Assembly (NCBI GenBank): GCA_965204655.1
Contig: OZ241998.1
Coordinates: 248,001-312,000, forward strand
Reading direction: 5' to 3'
From: CATQHL01 sp965204655
GTDB taxonomy: Bacteria; Actinomycetota; Acidimicrobiia; Acidimicrobiales; CATQHL01
Length of the DNA: 64,000 nucleotides
Shown here one piece after another: positions 26,566-36,026 of this stretch. The translations under genes were made by a program, and so were the position numbers. How positions within the stretch are numbered: position 1 is the stretch's first letter; each line of letters starts with the position of its first letter. Below the pieces are notes generated by a model. It made no database searches. It was not told the DNA's origin and was given only the letters and a program-made list of their open reading frames with translations.

Positions 26566-26838
26566 TTATTCCTTGCCGGCCTGGATACGGGCGATGCGGC
26601 GGGTAAGGCGTGATTTCTTGCGCGCCGCTGTGTTTCGGTGAAGCATTCCTTTGGCTGCGGCGGTGTCGATGCGCTTGATGGCTAGACGCAGGAGTTTCTC
26701 GGTGTCGGCGTCGCCTGCCTCGGCGGCCCTCACGGCGGAGTTGGTGCGCGTTCGCACTTCCGAATTGGCAGCGCGGTTGCGCTGGCGCCGCCTTTCGTTC
26801 TGCCGGTTTCTCTTTATCTGGCTCTTGATGTTGGCCAA
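26566..26838 (-). CDS. rpsT: 30S ribosomal protein S20
   Basis: 90-residue small-subunit ribosomal protein S20, basic and helical (MANIKSQIKRNRQNERRRQR, ending SRLTRRIARIQAG). The start is a TTG at 26838 with a GAGG ribosome binding site eight bases upstream. An ATG further upstream would add 32 unrelated residues. It is divergent from lepA and faces holA tail to tail. Confidence 0.95.
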   Translation of the reverse strand: MANIKSQIKRNRQNERRRQRNRAANSEVRTRTNSAVRAAEAGDADTEKLLRLAIKRIDTAAAKGMLHRNTAARKKSRLTRRIARIQAGKE

Positions 26839-27105
26839 TTCAAAGCCTCGGTTGTGATTCGGTTCGCGATTGGTGTGCTGGCACTTGGCGGTCACCCCGC
26901 CTGGGGGGAGTGCCTGGGGTCTATCGACCTGCATGCGTATGATACTTGATGCCTGCTTCCCTCAGACGCCTCAGGCGCCGCCGCCCGAGGTCGCTGGTCA
27001 TCCGACCCGCTGGTCGTCGGAGCCTGCTGTCTGGATCCCGACTGGAATCCCGTCCGCTGGGAGCAGTACGCCAGGTTATGAGCCTAAGTTCCTTATGAAT
27101 TCCGC

Positions 27106-28902
27106 ATGAAACAGTCCTCCATACGCAACGTGGCCGTCATCGCTCATATCGATCACGGAAAGTCCACGCTTGCCGACCGCTTCCTGGAGGTCTGCGGGGC
27201 GGTCGATCCCCGTCTCATGCGCGCCCAGTACCTGGATTCCATGGATCTCGAGCGTGAGCGCGGGATCACCATCAAGCTTCAGAGCGTTCGTTTGTCTTTC
27301 GGCCCCTGGACGATCAACCTGATCGACACGCCGGGGCACGTGGATTTCGGCTACGAGGTCTCCAGATCGCTGGCAGCCTGCGAGGGCGTGATACTGCTCA
27401 TAGACGCGGCGCAGGGTATTGAGGCGCAGACCCTGGCAAACAGTTACGCGGCCTTGGAGGCAGACCTGCAGATGGTGGTGGCGGTGAACAAAATCGACCT
27501 TCCCGCCGCCGACCCCGACGCAGTCTGCCGTGAGGTGGAGCAGGTTTTAGGAATACCAGCCGAGGAGGTCTGCCGGGTTTCAGCCAAGACCGGTGAGGGG
27601 GTCAAAGAATTGTTGGAGGTAGTGGTGGAACGCGTGCCTGCACCCGTAGGCGATCCGGAGGCAGCCCTTCAGGCGCTGGTGTTCGATTCCTACTTCGACC
27701 AGTACCGGGGGGTGATCAGTTCGGTGCGCGTCTCGCAGGGGAGGCTGCGCGCCGGGATGCAAGCCATTCTCATGCACGCCGCTAGCAGTTACGAAGTTCA
27801 GGAGTTGGGCGTTCGCACGCCCCTTCGGGAACCGACCGACTCCCTGGGGCCAGGGGAGGTGGGGTATCTGATCATGGGCGTGAAGAACACGTCCGAGGCG
27901 CGTTCGGGGGAGACGGTCACCGATGCCGCCAACCCTGCTTCCGAACCTCTAGCGGGTTACCAGGAGCCGAAGCCCATGGTCTTCTGTGGTCTCTACCCAA
28001 CCGACGGCGAGGAGTACCCGAACGTGCGGGATGCTCTGGATCGGCTGAGGCTGAACGACTCCAGCTTCAGCTACGCGCCTGAGGTGTCTACAGCCTTGGG
28101 TTTCGGATACCGCTGCGGTTTTTTGGGTTTGCTGCACATGGAGATCATCGTTCAACGCCTTGAGCGGGAGTTCGACCTGGACATAATCGCCACGACGCCT
28201 TCCGTGGAGTACCGAGTCACGACCGCGGGGGGGGAGGAGGTGTCGGTGGAGAGCCCCAGCATGATGCCGCCAGCGGGGGAGGTCAAGAGCATCGCCGAGC
28301 CGTACCTGCTGCTGAGCATCATTGCCCCGTCAGATCACACGGGCACACTCATCGATCTGTGCCAGAGCCGACGAGGACGGCTGAAGAGCCTGGAGTACGT
28401 CTCCCCCGAACGCATCGAACTGCGCTATCGAGTGCCGCTCGCCGAAGTCGTGACGGGTTTCTACGATCAGCTCAAGAGCCGCACCCAGGGCTATGCCAGC
28501 CTGGACTACGACCCTGCTGGCTACGAGGAATCCGACTTGGTGAAGGTGGACCTGCTCCTGCAGCACGAATCGGTTGACGCTTTCAGTGCCATCGTTCACC
28601 GCGACCAGGCGTACTCCTACGGCCGCAGGATGACAAACAAACTGCGCGAACTCATTCCCCGTCAGCAGTTCGACGTTCCCATCCAGGCGGCCATCGGGGG
28701 ACGGATCATCGCTCGTGAGACTGTCAAGGCTTTCCGCAAGGACGTCACGGCAGGCCTGTATGGGGGCGACGTGACACGCAAGCGTAAGTTGTTGGAGCGT
28801 CAGAAGGCCGGCAAGAAGCGCATGAAGTCTGTAGGACGGGTGGAAGTGCCTCAGGAGGCGTTCGCGGCGGCCCTCAAGATGGACAACGCTGCGGGCTCCT
28901 GA
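27106..28902 (+). CDS. lepA: Elongation factor 4 (LepA)
   Basis: 598-residue translational GTPase that promotes ribosome back-translocation or biogenesis. G1 is [13 protein letters not shown], the switch regions include RGITIK and [16 protein letters not shown], and G4 is VNKIDLP. LepA-specific domains follow, ending with the conserved basic C-terminus ([20 protein letters not shown]). The length matches the family (about 600). The ATG start lies just 16 codons before AHIDHGKS, as in other LepA proteins. Confidence 0.96.
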   Translation: MKQSSIRNVAVIAHIDHGKSTLADRFLEVCGAVDPRLMRAQYLDSMDLERERGITIKLQSVRLSFGPWTINLIDTPGHVDFGYEVSRSLAACEGVILLIDAAQGIEAQTLANSYAALEADLQMVVAVNKIDLPAADPDAVCREVEQVLGIPAEEVCRVSAKTGEGVKELLEVVVERVPAPVGDPEAALQALVFDSYFDQYRGVISSVRVSQGRLRAGMQAILMHAASSYEVQELGVRTPLREPTDSLGPGEVGYLIMGVKNTSEARSGETVTDAANPASEPLAGYQEPKPMVFCGLYPTDGEEYPNVRDALDRLRLNDSSFSYAPEVSTALGFGYRCGFLGLLHMEIIVQRLEREFDLDIIATTPSVEYRVTTAGGEEVSVESPSMMPPAGEVKSIAEPYLLLSIIAPSDHTGTLIDLCQSRRGRLKSLEYVSPERIELRYRVPLAEVVTGFYDQLKSRTQGYASLDYDPAGYEESDLVKVDLLLQHESVDAFSAIVHRDQAYSYGRRMTNKLRELIPRQQFDVPIQAAIGGRIIARETVKAFRKDVTAGLYGGDVTRKRKLLERQKAGKKRMKSVGRVEVPQEAFAAALKMDNAAGS

Positions 28903-28908
28903 CCTGTC

Positions 28909-28940
28909 CTTGCCAGCGTGCGGCTCTTGCCAGCGTGCGG
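28909..28940. repeat. 15-bp direct repeat upstream of hrcA
   Basis: CTTGCCAGCGTGCGG occurs at 28909-28923 and 28926-28940, period 17. It lies between lepA and hrcA. A TAATAT hexamer (28945-28950) follows, nine bases before the hrcA ATG. The repeat could be a regulator site or a recent duplication of the promoter region. No CIRCE element is present here. Confidence 0.7.
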
Positions 28941-28959
28941 ATTGTAATATCGGGGTTGT

Positions 28960-29976
28960 ATGAGCGAATACACGGAGGTTCTCTCGCCGCGCCGAGAGGC
29001 CGTTCTGCGCGCAGTGGTGGAGGACTACATAGCTCATTCCTTGCCGGTGGGTTCCTTGCGGGTGTGCCACCTGGAGAACTTGAAGATTTCCCCGGCGACC
29101 ATACGAAAAGAGATGCTTCTTCTTGAGCGCGTCGGCCTCTTGAGGCAGCCTCACGTTTCGGCGGGACGGGTGCCGACCGAAGCGGGCTACCGCTACTTCG
29201 TGGATTCCCTCATGGATCCCTTAGAGATATCGGAGGAGTCTTCCCGACAGATCAGCGAAATTTTGCACAGCGCACGAGGCGAGTTGGTCTCTTTGTTGGA
29301 TTCGCTTAGTTCGTTCCTAGCCCAGTTGACCTGCTGTGCAGCCGTGGTGGTTGCCCCTGAAGTCGAGTCGGCCGCGGTTCGTTCTGTCCAGGTGGTTGAG
29401 TTGTCTAGCCGGATCATCCTTGTGGTTGCGGTTTTGTCTACGGGTTCCGTCGAGCGCAGGGTGCTGGAATGCGAAGAGGCGCCCCTCCCCGACGTTTTGG
29501 TTTCCGCCAGCGAGGCGTTGAGTGCTGCGCTTGTTTCGCTCCCATTCGGAGCCGAGGTGGAGGTGACCGCTCCCGACGCGGAATCGCAGGCTGTTGCGGA
29601 AAGAGCCGTTGCTGCCTTGCAGTCGCCGGTAGGAGGAGCAGTCGAGCAAGTCTTCGTGGGCGGACAGTCGACTGTGGCGAGCGCGTTCGTGGAGGTAGAG
29701 AAGATTTCCCAGATGCTCTACTTGCTCGAGCAGCAGTACGCTCTGATCTCCATGCTGCGGAACATCATGGATAGGGGGATGCAAGTGGCCATTGGAGAGG
29801 AAACGGGTTTCGAACCGTTGGCGGATTGTTCTGTGGTCGTGTCGCCGTATGAGGTGGATGGGTGTAGGGCGGGTTCCGTTGCCGTGCTCGGCCCCACGAA
29901 CATGGACTACTCTGCCAACCTTGCTGCGGTGTCCGACATGAGTTCCCAACTCACTCGGCTGCTCAGCGGAGACTGA
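28960..29976 (+). CDS. hrcA: Heat-inducible transcription repressor HrcA
   Basis: 338-residue repressor of heat-shock genes that binds CIRCE operators. The N-terminal winged helix ([21 protein letters not shown], then [18 protein letters not shown] and [18 protein letters not shown]) is diagnostic. A GAF-like dimerisation domain follows, ending with [14 protein letters not shown] and SVVVSPY. It is followed 19 bases later by dnaJ, the usual hrcA-dnaJ arrangement of actinobacteria. No CIRCE inverted repeat is visible in this window, so its operator is probably elsewhere, such as at groEL. Confidence 0.94.
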   Translation: MSEYTEVLSPRREAVLRAVVEDYIAHSLPVGSLRVCHLENLKISPATIRKEMLLLERVGLLRQPHVSAGRVPTEAGYRYFVDSLMDPLEISEESSRQISEILHSARGELVSLLDSLSSFLAQLTCCAAVVVAPEVESAAVRSVQVVELSSRIILVVAVLSTGSVERRVLECEEAPLPDVLVSASEALSAALVSLPFGAEVEVTAPDAESQAVAERAVAALQSPVGGAVEQVFVGGQSTVASAFVEVEKISQMLYLLEQQYALISMLRNIMDRGMQVAIGEETGFEPLADCSVVVSPYEVDGCRAGSVAVLGPTNMDYSANLAAVSDMSSQLTRLLSGD

Positions 29977-29995
29977 GAAGACGCTCCGACCCGCT

Positions 29996-31075
29996 GTGAC
30001 GGTAATCGATTACTACGATGTGCTCGGTGTCTCCCCGCAGGCGACCTCGGAGGAGATCAAGACCGCCTATCGTCGGTTGGCAAGGGAATACCATCCAGAT
30101 CGCAACCCAGACGACCCTGAGGCTGAGAAGCGCTTCAGGGAGGTTGCGACTGCGTACGAGGTGCTGAACGACTCGCAAAAGCGCGCTCACTACGACCGTT
30201 TCGGCACGGCGGACTCCGTGTCTGATCCTTTTGATATTTTCTCCACGCTCTTCGGGGGTCTTGGTTTTGACGTCGACCGCCGAGCCGCATCCAATGTCGG
30301 CGAAGACGTCGAAGTTCTGCTTGAGTTGGACTTTGCTGACGCTGTCTTCGGAGGCACTCAAGAAATCAGTGTGAACCTGCCCGTGCCTTGCGGGGAGTGT
30401 GAGGCCACCGGCTCTCAGCCGGGCACCGAGGCGCTCTCGTGCGAGGAGTGTTCCGGCACGGGTCGTGTGAGGCAACTGACTCAGTCGATCCTAGGGCAGA
30501 TGATGACCACCGGTCCTTGCAGGCGTTGCAAGGGGACGGGACGTCTAATTCACAACCCGTGCAGGGCCTGCAGGGGGAGAGGACGGCTCCGAGGCGAACG
30601 CACTTATCCGCTCGAGGTTCCTCCAGGGGTGGACAACGATACGATTTTGCGGCTTCCAGGCAAAGGGGGCGTGGGGCCGGTGGGGGGTGCCTACGGCGAC
30701 CTGTACGTGACGATAAAGGTGCGCCCCCATCCGGTTTTCCAGCGTGAGAAGTACAACCTCATCACCCGTGCGGAGGTCTCTTTTACGCAAGCCGCTCTTG
30801 GCGGAATCCTGAAGCTTGACACCCTCGATGGATGCGAGGAGATACGCATCAAGCCGGGTACGCAGTCCGGCGAGGTCGCCGTTTGTAAGCGCAAGGGAGT
30901 TCCGTCTCAGCGGGGAGGCGGCCGCGGTGACCTGATCGTGGAGATCAGGGTTGCTACCCCGACTGACCTCGACGACCGCCAGTCGGAACTGTTGCATGAA
31001 CTGGCGCTTCTGCGCGGCGAGCAGGTCGATGCCGGGCGCAGGCTCAGACGTCTGCGGTCATCTTTCAAGCCTTAG
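29996..31075 (+). CDS. dnaJ: Chaperone protein DnaJ
   Basis: 359-residue Hsp40 co-chaperone of DnaK. The J domain starts [18 protein letters not shown] and keeps the HPD motif (YHPDRNP) near residues 32-34. The Gly/Phe linker is very short ([14 protein letters not shown]). The zinc domain has four CxxCxGxG-like repeats ([32 protein letters not shown]). C-terminal substrate-binding domains follow. The GTG start is used. The 3' end overlaps the opposite-strand pseudokinase gene by four bases. The short G/F region and hrcA linkage fit an actinobacterial DnaJ2. Confidence 0.94.
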   Translation: MTVIDYYDVLGVSPQATSEEIKTAYRRLAREYHPDRNPDDPEAEKRFREVATAYEVLNDSQKRAHYDRFGTADSVSDPFDIFSTLFGGLGFDVDRRAASNVGEDVEVLLELDFADAVFGGTQEISVNLPVPCGECEATGSQPGTEALSCEECSGTGRVRQLTQSILGQMMTTGPCRRCKGTGRLIHNPCRACRGRGRLRGERTYPLEVPPGVDNDTILRLPGKGGVGPVGGAYGDLYVTIKVRPHPVFQREKYNLITRAEVSFTQAALGGILKLDTLDGCEEIRIKPGTQSGEVAVCKRKGVPSQRGGGRGDLIVEIRVATPTDLDDRQSELLHELALLRGEQVDAGRRLRRLRSSFKP

Positions 31076-32400
31076 GGCTGGGAGAATGTAGGCAGTTCCC
31101 AGGTGCCCTGTCGGTGGACAGCCTCGAGTCGGTCGCACGCGCCGTTGGGGGTTTTCTTGATCCGGAGGGGAGGTGCCAGTTCTTCCACCAAAGCAGGGGC
31201 GAGCGGTTCGTCTTCCGGCCAGGAGTCGAATACGTACACCTTGCCCGAGGCTTCGGCCAGAGCCAGAGTGGATACCCCGTCGCAGTTCCAGTCCCCCACG
31301 AGCAGTTGGTCGTTGGGGCTTCCTACCGGAAAGGGGTCGTCGTTGATCGAGACGAATCCGGCGCCGACGGTGACCCGCTCGGCGCAGCCGTCCCCGGTGA
31401 CGTCGAGATATCCAGGAGATACCGGACGGCATTGTTCGTCCTGCGGAGTCAAATGATCGGCTGCGGCAGCGTTCAGCGGCTGAGTAGTGGCCGCCGCTTC
31501 CTCCCGGGAAGGTTCACGTTCAACGTAGGGGGCGTATCCCCCCGTTTCGCCTGTGATCGCATTGGGTGGGTCGTCTCTTTTCAGGAGTTGCAGGGTCATG
31601 AAAGCAAGAGCGAGGAGACCCGCAAGAATTCCTGCTGCCTTCAGCAGGCTGCGGCGCTTCACCGGGCGGAGGTTCTTGAGGCGGCCTCTAGCCGCGCCCG
31701 GCATCGCGTGCCCAGAACTCCTATAGTGCTCTGCCTCTTCAGGGCGGCTTGATTTCGGGCTAGCGCGCGGGGCGGCGACGTCCTCCACTTCGCTTGGTGA
31801 ACTTCGTGTTGATGTCTCCCGTCCGGCCAAACTTCGCAACTGACCTTCCAGGTTGGGGGCGGAGCGCACCCGTCCTTCCGCAGCCGCTTTAGCCACACCC
31901 CTTATCCGTTCAAAAAGGCGTTTGTTATGCCGTCGCAACCTCTGTGGGGCGCCGTCGATTACCTTGAGCAGCGTCTTCCCCAGGGCGGCTATGTCTTTTG
32001 CCGCTAGGTCGCTAGACACTCCTGATTTCTCGGTTTTCCTAGCTGAGGAGAAGCTGCAGAGGAGAGGCTGCTGGGATGCCCCTATGAGTACATGGTCAGA
32101 GCAGACGTTCAGGTGAAAGAGGTTTTCCCCATGCAAGTAGGCGAGAGCGGCGGCCAGGGCTTCAAAGACGGCTAGCAGGTCTTCCGTTCTCCTGGGTTGC
32201 CAGGTGCTCAAGGAGTGTCGCCCGGCGTAACGGGTCAGTAAGCGCGGGCCTTCTTCTCCGTCCTCCAGAACAGCGAGAGAGACCACGCCCGGGTGCTCGA
32301 GCTCCCTGAGCAAGTCTGCCTCTCTGCGCAGCGCTGCGGGATCTCCTCCAGTCTTGGCGGTGACAAGTTCGCCATTCCAAAGATCTGTCCTAATTTCCAT
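31072..32400 (-). CDS. Membrane-anchored protein pseudokinase with extracellular repeat domain
   Basis: 442-residue protein from the ATG at 32400. Residues 1-about 200 resemble a Ser/Thr kinase: LVTAKTG keeps a VAxK-like Lys and [12 protein letters not shown] is alphaC-like. However, [10 protein letters not shown] replaces HRDxKPxN, so catalytic Asp and metal-binding Asn are lost, and the DFG motif is absent (LLCSFSSA). It is therefore probably a pseudokinase. A basic juxtamembrane region and one transmembrane helix (about 262-284, [20 protein letters not shown]) follow. The outer domain has two Asp-rich loops ([13 protein letters not shown] and [14 protein letters not shown]) like FG-GAP/VCBS calcium sites. 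A TATGCT box lies six bases before the ATG. A start at 32439 would add 13 residues encoded in the promoter. Confidence 0.72.
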   Translation of the reverse strand: MEIRTDLWNGELVTAKTGGDPAALRREADLLRELEHPGVVSLAVLEDGEEGPRLLTRYAGRHSLSTWQPRRTEDLLAVFEALAAALAYLHGENLFHLNVCSDHVLIGASQQPLLCSFSSARKTEKSGVSSDLAAKDIAALGKTLLKVIDGAPQRLRRHNKRLFERIRGVAKAAAEGRVRSAPNLEGQLRSLAGRETSTRSSPSEVEDVAAPRASPKSSRPEEAEHYRSSGHAMPGAARGRLKNLRPVKRRSLLKAAGILAGLLALAFMTLQLLKRDDPPNAITGETGGYAPYVEREPSREEAAATTQPLNAAAADHLTPQDEQCRPVSPGYLDVTGDGCAERVTVGAGFVSINDDPFPVGSPNDQLLVGDWNCDGVSTLALAEASGKVYVFDSWPEDEPLAPALVEELAPPLRIKKTPNGACDRLEAVHRQGTWELPTFSQP

Positions 32401-32412
32401 ATATTTAGCATA
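32401..32412 (-). promoter_or_regulatory. Leaderless -10 element of the pseudokinase gene
   Basis: On the minus strand TATGCT (32412-32407) is followed by AAATAT and then the ATG at 32400, in an AT-rich tract extending to about 32,460. There is no ribosome binding site, so a leaderless start is likely. A good -35 was not found. Confidence 0.45.
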
Positions 32413-32463
32413 TATATAATCATTTTCAATCAAATACAATACTAATGCAGAAAATTAGAACCT

Positions 32464-35400
32464 TCAGATGCTGGAAAATGGATTGGGGGTGGCTGGACGG
32501 GTGTCCTTTCCGCCATGAACGGTGGGTTCGCAACACCACTGCCAGCGGAGAGCATCTAGGGGATCCAGAACAGACTTGGGCAACCCCAGGATTTCAAGCA
32601 CAACGGCTTTATCCAGGGCGCGGCGGGTCGGGTCATTCCAAGCCTCATTGGCAGGAAGGAACTCCTCGGAAGCGAAGTAATTGAAAATGCATCTAGCAGT
32701 TGCGATTTCCTTCTCTGACAGGCGACGGGGATCTAGCGTGGGGAGTTCCGGAAGTCGGGAGATCGTGATGTTGGCCCGGCCTTGGTGCTGCCGGGTTCCT
32801 AGCCACCAGAATCCGATAAGACCGAAAATCGAGTTTGCCCACAGAACAGCGAGGGGCTCCCAGTCGGGGTTGTCTAGGGTAAAACTCGGCCAAGCAGCTC
32901 CACCGATGCTCTTCTCGGGGGTCAAACAAGCCGCTAGTGGCTGAGAATTGAGCCGAAAGTTGCGAGTGAAATGCAATCGTGATGCCGTTTCCCAGACTTT
33001 CGCAGCTAACTTTTTGCAACCTTCACGGGTGCGGCCTTGAGCATCAATTCCAACGAATAAGCGGGTTTCGCGTAGGGCGTCGTGTCCCCATAGAACGGGG
33101 AAGGTGGCTCTCTCGCCGCTAGCGAGAGGGTGGATGTTGAACGGCCCGCGCGGGGAGCCATCCGAGTTCGTGCCATCAATATCTCTATCAACGAGACCGC
33201 GTTTGCCTAGTTCCGCTAAGCACGCCATGGGTATTGGGCAATCCTGTCCGAGACGCGGTAACGTCAGCGTGCCGGAGTTGAGCCCAAGCGCCGCTTCTGC
33301 TACGTCCACTTCCTTTACCTGAGCGCAGCCACCCTCGTCCAAGGGGGCTTGAATGAAGCTTCCCACTTGTTCCTCACCGATTAGAAGATGCCCTTTTCTG
33401 GTGTTGGTTCCCGTGGAATGGATAGCCTTTCCAATCTCCACTGCCTCGGGAATACTCTGAGGGCGTCTATTCAGGTTCACCCACATCACGAGGTCGTCTG
33501 CCCGAGCGCGGTCTTTGCAACTGCGGGTCGCAACCAACAGGGCTTCCGCCATTCCCGTGTCGGCGGAAAAGGCGCGCTCGGTTGAGCCGGCCGAAGCAAT
33601 CGTTATCACCGTTACGTCGCTGTATTGAGACGCAATCAGACTGCGTGCTGATTTCCAGGACGCCCCTCTTGTAAATGCGGCGGGCAGAACCAGGGCGAGT
33701 ATCCCGCCGGGTTTCACTTTGGAGTGTGCGAGGTCTATGAAGTTGGATGCCAGCCCCGCGTTTCCATGGCCTGCTCGGGACTTCGGGTACGACTTGTAGA
33801 TCTTGCGCAGTCTGTCCGACATGGCGCGCTGTTCCTCATCTGTGGTCCCGAATCCTGCGAAAGAAGGCACGGGTACCCCTGCTGCTTCTGCCCTTGCGTG
33901 ATTGGTGGGACTAGTGAACGGAGGGTTCATTATCAACAAGTCGGCGCTCTGATGCTCGCAAACAGTTTCCGACGCTATTTCGCCTTTACCTGACGCTGCA
34001 GTACGCCCGCTGCCCCATAGGGGTCGCGGCGAAAACTCGGAGTCGAGCAGGTCGAGCGACCCTACTGAAATTTCCCCCGCAGTTCCGGTTCGCTCACCGT
34101 AGGGGAGCAGGTGAACGCAAGTCTGCTGGAAGGTGGTGTCCGGGTGCACGCTCGCGAGCATTGAGGCGGTGAGGTGCACCGCCGCGGGCATGATGTCTGC
34201 GCCGATGAGAACGGACTCCATCATTTTTGCGTGCAGGTCTGCGTCGTCGATTCCTCTCCTGCGCATCCGCGCCCCGACGCGGTGGTAGACGGCTGAGAGC
34301 AGTGCGCCTGTGCCGCACGCTAGGTCTGCGAAACGAAGTGAGGCCAGAGCGGTCTTGAGGCATTCCGAGGACTTGACGCGCTCGGTGGCATTCAAGGGTG
34401 CTAGGCGGGTGACTGCCAATTCGGCTAGCAGATGAGCGGACGCTGGCAGCGTGTAGAAGGTTGCCAAGAATTTGCGGTCGCCTATCAATGTGCCAAACAT
34501 TTGACCGGAGAGGTCGCCGGTAGTGGTGGCCCCCAGACCTAACAGATCGGTGGCCACTGCATTGAGGTGTGTGATGATTTCGGCAGCCACGCCTGCGGGT
34601 ACTTCCCGAAGCACGTCCCGTGCCACGGAGAATATTGGCCAGTAATTAATTTCAAGTATTGAAGCCCAGGTATTGAGGAGTTTCTCGTGGTTGATCAGCC
34701 CGTCTGTGGAGCGTCGCAGTTCGTCGGCCGAAGGTCTTAAAATCTCTCCTCTCTCGGAGGCGATTGAGTAGTTGAAAACGAGGGCGTTGGTGATTATGGC
34801 GCATGCCATGCGCCAAACATCCACCCCTGCTTCTTGATGGAGAGACGCTGCTACGGCGCGCCCTGCTGAGGTATATGACGATCTCTCCGAAGGGTCGGCG
34901 AAGGTTTTGTTCAGCAGGGCTGCCGCGGTCTCCACTCCATCGGCAAATTGCTGAGCCGCGGCTTCTACAGTCGCTTGGGAGACGGCCGCCCTTTCTATGA
35001 AACCGGCAAGGTCATCCAGGCTTCCTGAGATCCAGCCGCTGGCAGGGAAGCGACGTGTGCTGCCCGGATCACGTGAATGAAGAGAGTGGATGCAGTATTC
35101 AAATCTGGGTGCTTGCTCCTCGGAACTGGGCATATCGAGCAGTTCTGTGAGGTGTTTCTGTTCGGCGCTGCGCAGCGCTTCGGGGATTCTGACTGCAACG
35201 GCCTGGTCTACCGGCACTCCCCCGAATTCCGGGGAATAGCGTTCACCCAAGCGGGTGATTGCATCCTCTTCCACTTCTCTGGCTGGGTGGTACTCGGTCT
35301 CTATGAGCACAGGCCGCCAGCCAGGCGGCCTGGCCACAATGTCTGGCTGCTTAGCCGTCTGCGCGCTCAGCACGCCAGTGCTCTCGGCCTGCATTCTCCA

Positions 35401-35478
35401 CCCGCTAGTAAACCGCTTGGCTAGGGCTGTGCTTAGACAAGCGTTCAGCGCCTGTTCGGATGTTCTTGCTTCTCGCAC
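32464..35478 (-). CDS. N6-adenine DNA methylase with nuclease-like N-terminus (type IIG-like candidate)
   Basis: 1004-residue modification enzyme. The SAM-binding motif I is FADLACGTGALL (near residue 392) and the catalytic motif IV is NPPF (LLIMNPPFTSP, near 520), so this is a gamma-class (motif I before IV) adenine methylase. The C-terminal 300 residues probably hold target recognition. Near residues 45-65 the pattern PD-x11-ETE-Y followed by REVEEDAITRLG resembles a PD-(D/E)xK-like nuclease site, which suggests a single-chain restriction-modification enzyme. No separate restriction or specificity subunit is adjacent. The GTG start has only a distant AAGGAAGG. An inverted repeat lies 68 bases upstream. 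PglX-like or orphan methylase are alternatives. Confidence 0.75.
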   Translation of the reverse strand: MREARTSEQALNACLSTALAKRFTSGWRMQAESTGVLSAQTAKQPDIVARPPGWRPVLIETEYHPAREVEEDAITRLGERYSPEFGGVPVDQAVAVRIPEALRSAEQKHLTELLDMPSSEEQAPRFEYCIHSLHSRDPGSTRRFPASGWISGSLDDLAGFIERAAVSQATVEAAAQQFADGVETAAALLNKTFADPSERSSYTSAGRAVAASLHQEAGVDVWRMACAIITNALVFNYSIASERGEILRPSADELRRSTDGLINHEKLLNTWASILEINYWPIFSVARDVLREVPAGVAAEIITHLNAVATDLLGLGATTTGDLSGQMFGTLIGDRKFLATFYTLPASAHLLAELAVTRLAPLNATERVKSSECLKTALASLRFADLACGTGALLSAVYHRVGARMRRRGIDDADLHAKMMESVLIGADIMPAAVHLTASMLASVHPDTTFQQTCVHLLPYGERTGTAGEISVGSLDLLDSEFSPRPLWGSGRTAASGKGEIASETVCEHQSADLLIMNPPFTSPTNHARAEAAGVPVPSFAGFGTTDEEQRAMSDRLRKIYKSYPKSRAGHGNAGLASNFIDLAHSKVKPGGILALVLPAAFTRGASWKSARSLIASQYSDVTVITIASAGSTERAFSADTGMAEALLVATRSCKDRARADDLVMWVNLNRRPQSIPEAVEIGKAIHSTGTNTRKGHLLIGEEQVGSFIQAPLDEGGCAQVKEVDVAEAALGLNSGTLTLPRLGQDCPIPMACLAELGKRGLVDRDIDGTNSDGSPRGPFNIHPLASGERATFPVLWGHDALRETRLFVGIDAQGRTREGCKKLAAKVWETASRLHFTRNFRLNSQPLAACLTPEKSIGGAAWPSFTLDNPDWEPLAVLWANSIFGLIGFWWLGTRQHQGRANITISRLPELPTLDPRRLSEKEIATARCIFNYFASEEFLPANEAWNDPTRRALDKAVVLEILGLPKSVLDPLDALRWQWCCEPTVHGGKDTRPATPNPFSSI

Positions 35479-35545
35479 AGCCGGGAAACGTCCTTCCTTG
35501 CGGGTTGTTACTTTTCCGGTCTTTCCGCCAGATGCCGTCGCTCAA

Positions 35546-35568
35546 ATTAGGTGCAGCCGGCGCCTAAT
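35546..35568. promoter_or_regulatory. Inverted repeat upstream of the 1004-residue methylase
   Basis: ATTAGGTGC-N5-GCGCCTAAT, 9-bp arms with one mismatch, centred about 80 bases upstream of the methylase GTG. It looks like an operator for a dimeric regulator. It lies in the 548-base intergenic stretch 35479-36026, which otherwise holds only the two doubtful small ORFs listed next and AT-rich sequence. Confidence 0.45.
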
Positions 35569-35655
35569 CGGGCGCTCAAGCGGAACTAAGCATAAAGCAG
35601 ATCTGAGAAGGAGTCAGGTATTTACGTTAGAGGAAGCGGAAAATATTAAAAAATA

Positions 35656-35886
35656 ATGAAAATGTATGGAAACAAGAGCTTGAGGGAATTAGCAGGAACT
35701 GGAGAGCATCCTCCTTGGATGCAGGCAGCAGATGAGCAATGGACTTTTTTGTACCGCTGTTATAGATTGCTATGTTTTAAGGGCAGTCGAACTTTGGCGG
35801 CAAAAAAGTTAATAGCTATTGCTCCAATATATGGATCTAGACGGCACGTATGGAGAAGTCGTAGAGACACTAAACGCAATAGCTGA
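35656..35886 (+). CDS. Hypothetical small ORF in AT-rich region
   Basis: 76 codons (begins MKMYGNKSLRELAGTGEHPP), no recognised family. The base composition is much lower in GC than the backbone, and a run of As precedes the ATG. The C-terminal 17 residues are Arg-rich and look like an out-of-frame tail. The +1 frame from 35831 reads smoothly instead, so this could be the 5' part of one frameshifted gene. No clear ribosome binding site. Confidence 0.3.
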   Translation: MKMYGNKSLRELAGTGEHPPWMQAADEQWTFLYRCYRLLCFKGSRTLAAKKLIAIAPIYGSRRHVWRSRRDTKRNS

Positions 35887-35956
35887 GACCGCCGAAGTTG
35901 TCATGTCCAATAAAGGAAGCAATCCAGTCGACTCGGGTTTTAGAGCATTTGATTAA
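35831..35956 (+). CDS. Hypothetical 41-residue ORF, possibly the shifted 3' part of the preceding ORF
   Basis: The ATG at 35831 reads 41 residues (MDLDGTYGEVVETLNAIAET and on to SGFRAFD) to a TAA at 35954. The composition looks coding-like and acidic, unlike the overlapping Arg-rich frame. It could be an independent small protein or the C-terminus of the 35656 ORF after a one-base shift. No family recognised. Confidence 0.3.
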   Translation: MDLDGTYGEVVETLNAIAETAEVVMSNKGSNPVDSGFRAFD

Positions 35957-36026
35957 ATTTTTTGTGTGCAGAAGATTCAAACAATAGCGCCTGCTAGTGC
36001 TGACAAAAAATAATTAGCCGTAACGC

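Noticed and set aside
32445..32684. 79-codon + strand ORF over the methylase 3' end
   Set aside because: It is antisense to well-conserved methylase coding sequence and has no recognisable features.
35077..35656. + strand ORFs of 115 and 133 codons over the methylase 5' region
   Set aside because: Mostly antisense to the methylase N-terminus; no start context. Only the tail beyond 35,480 is intergenic.
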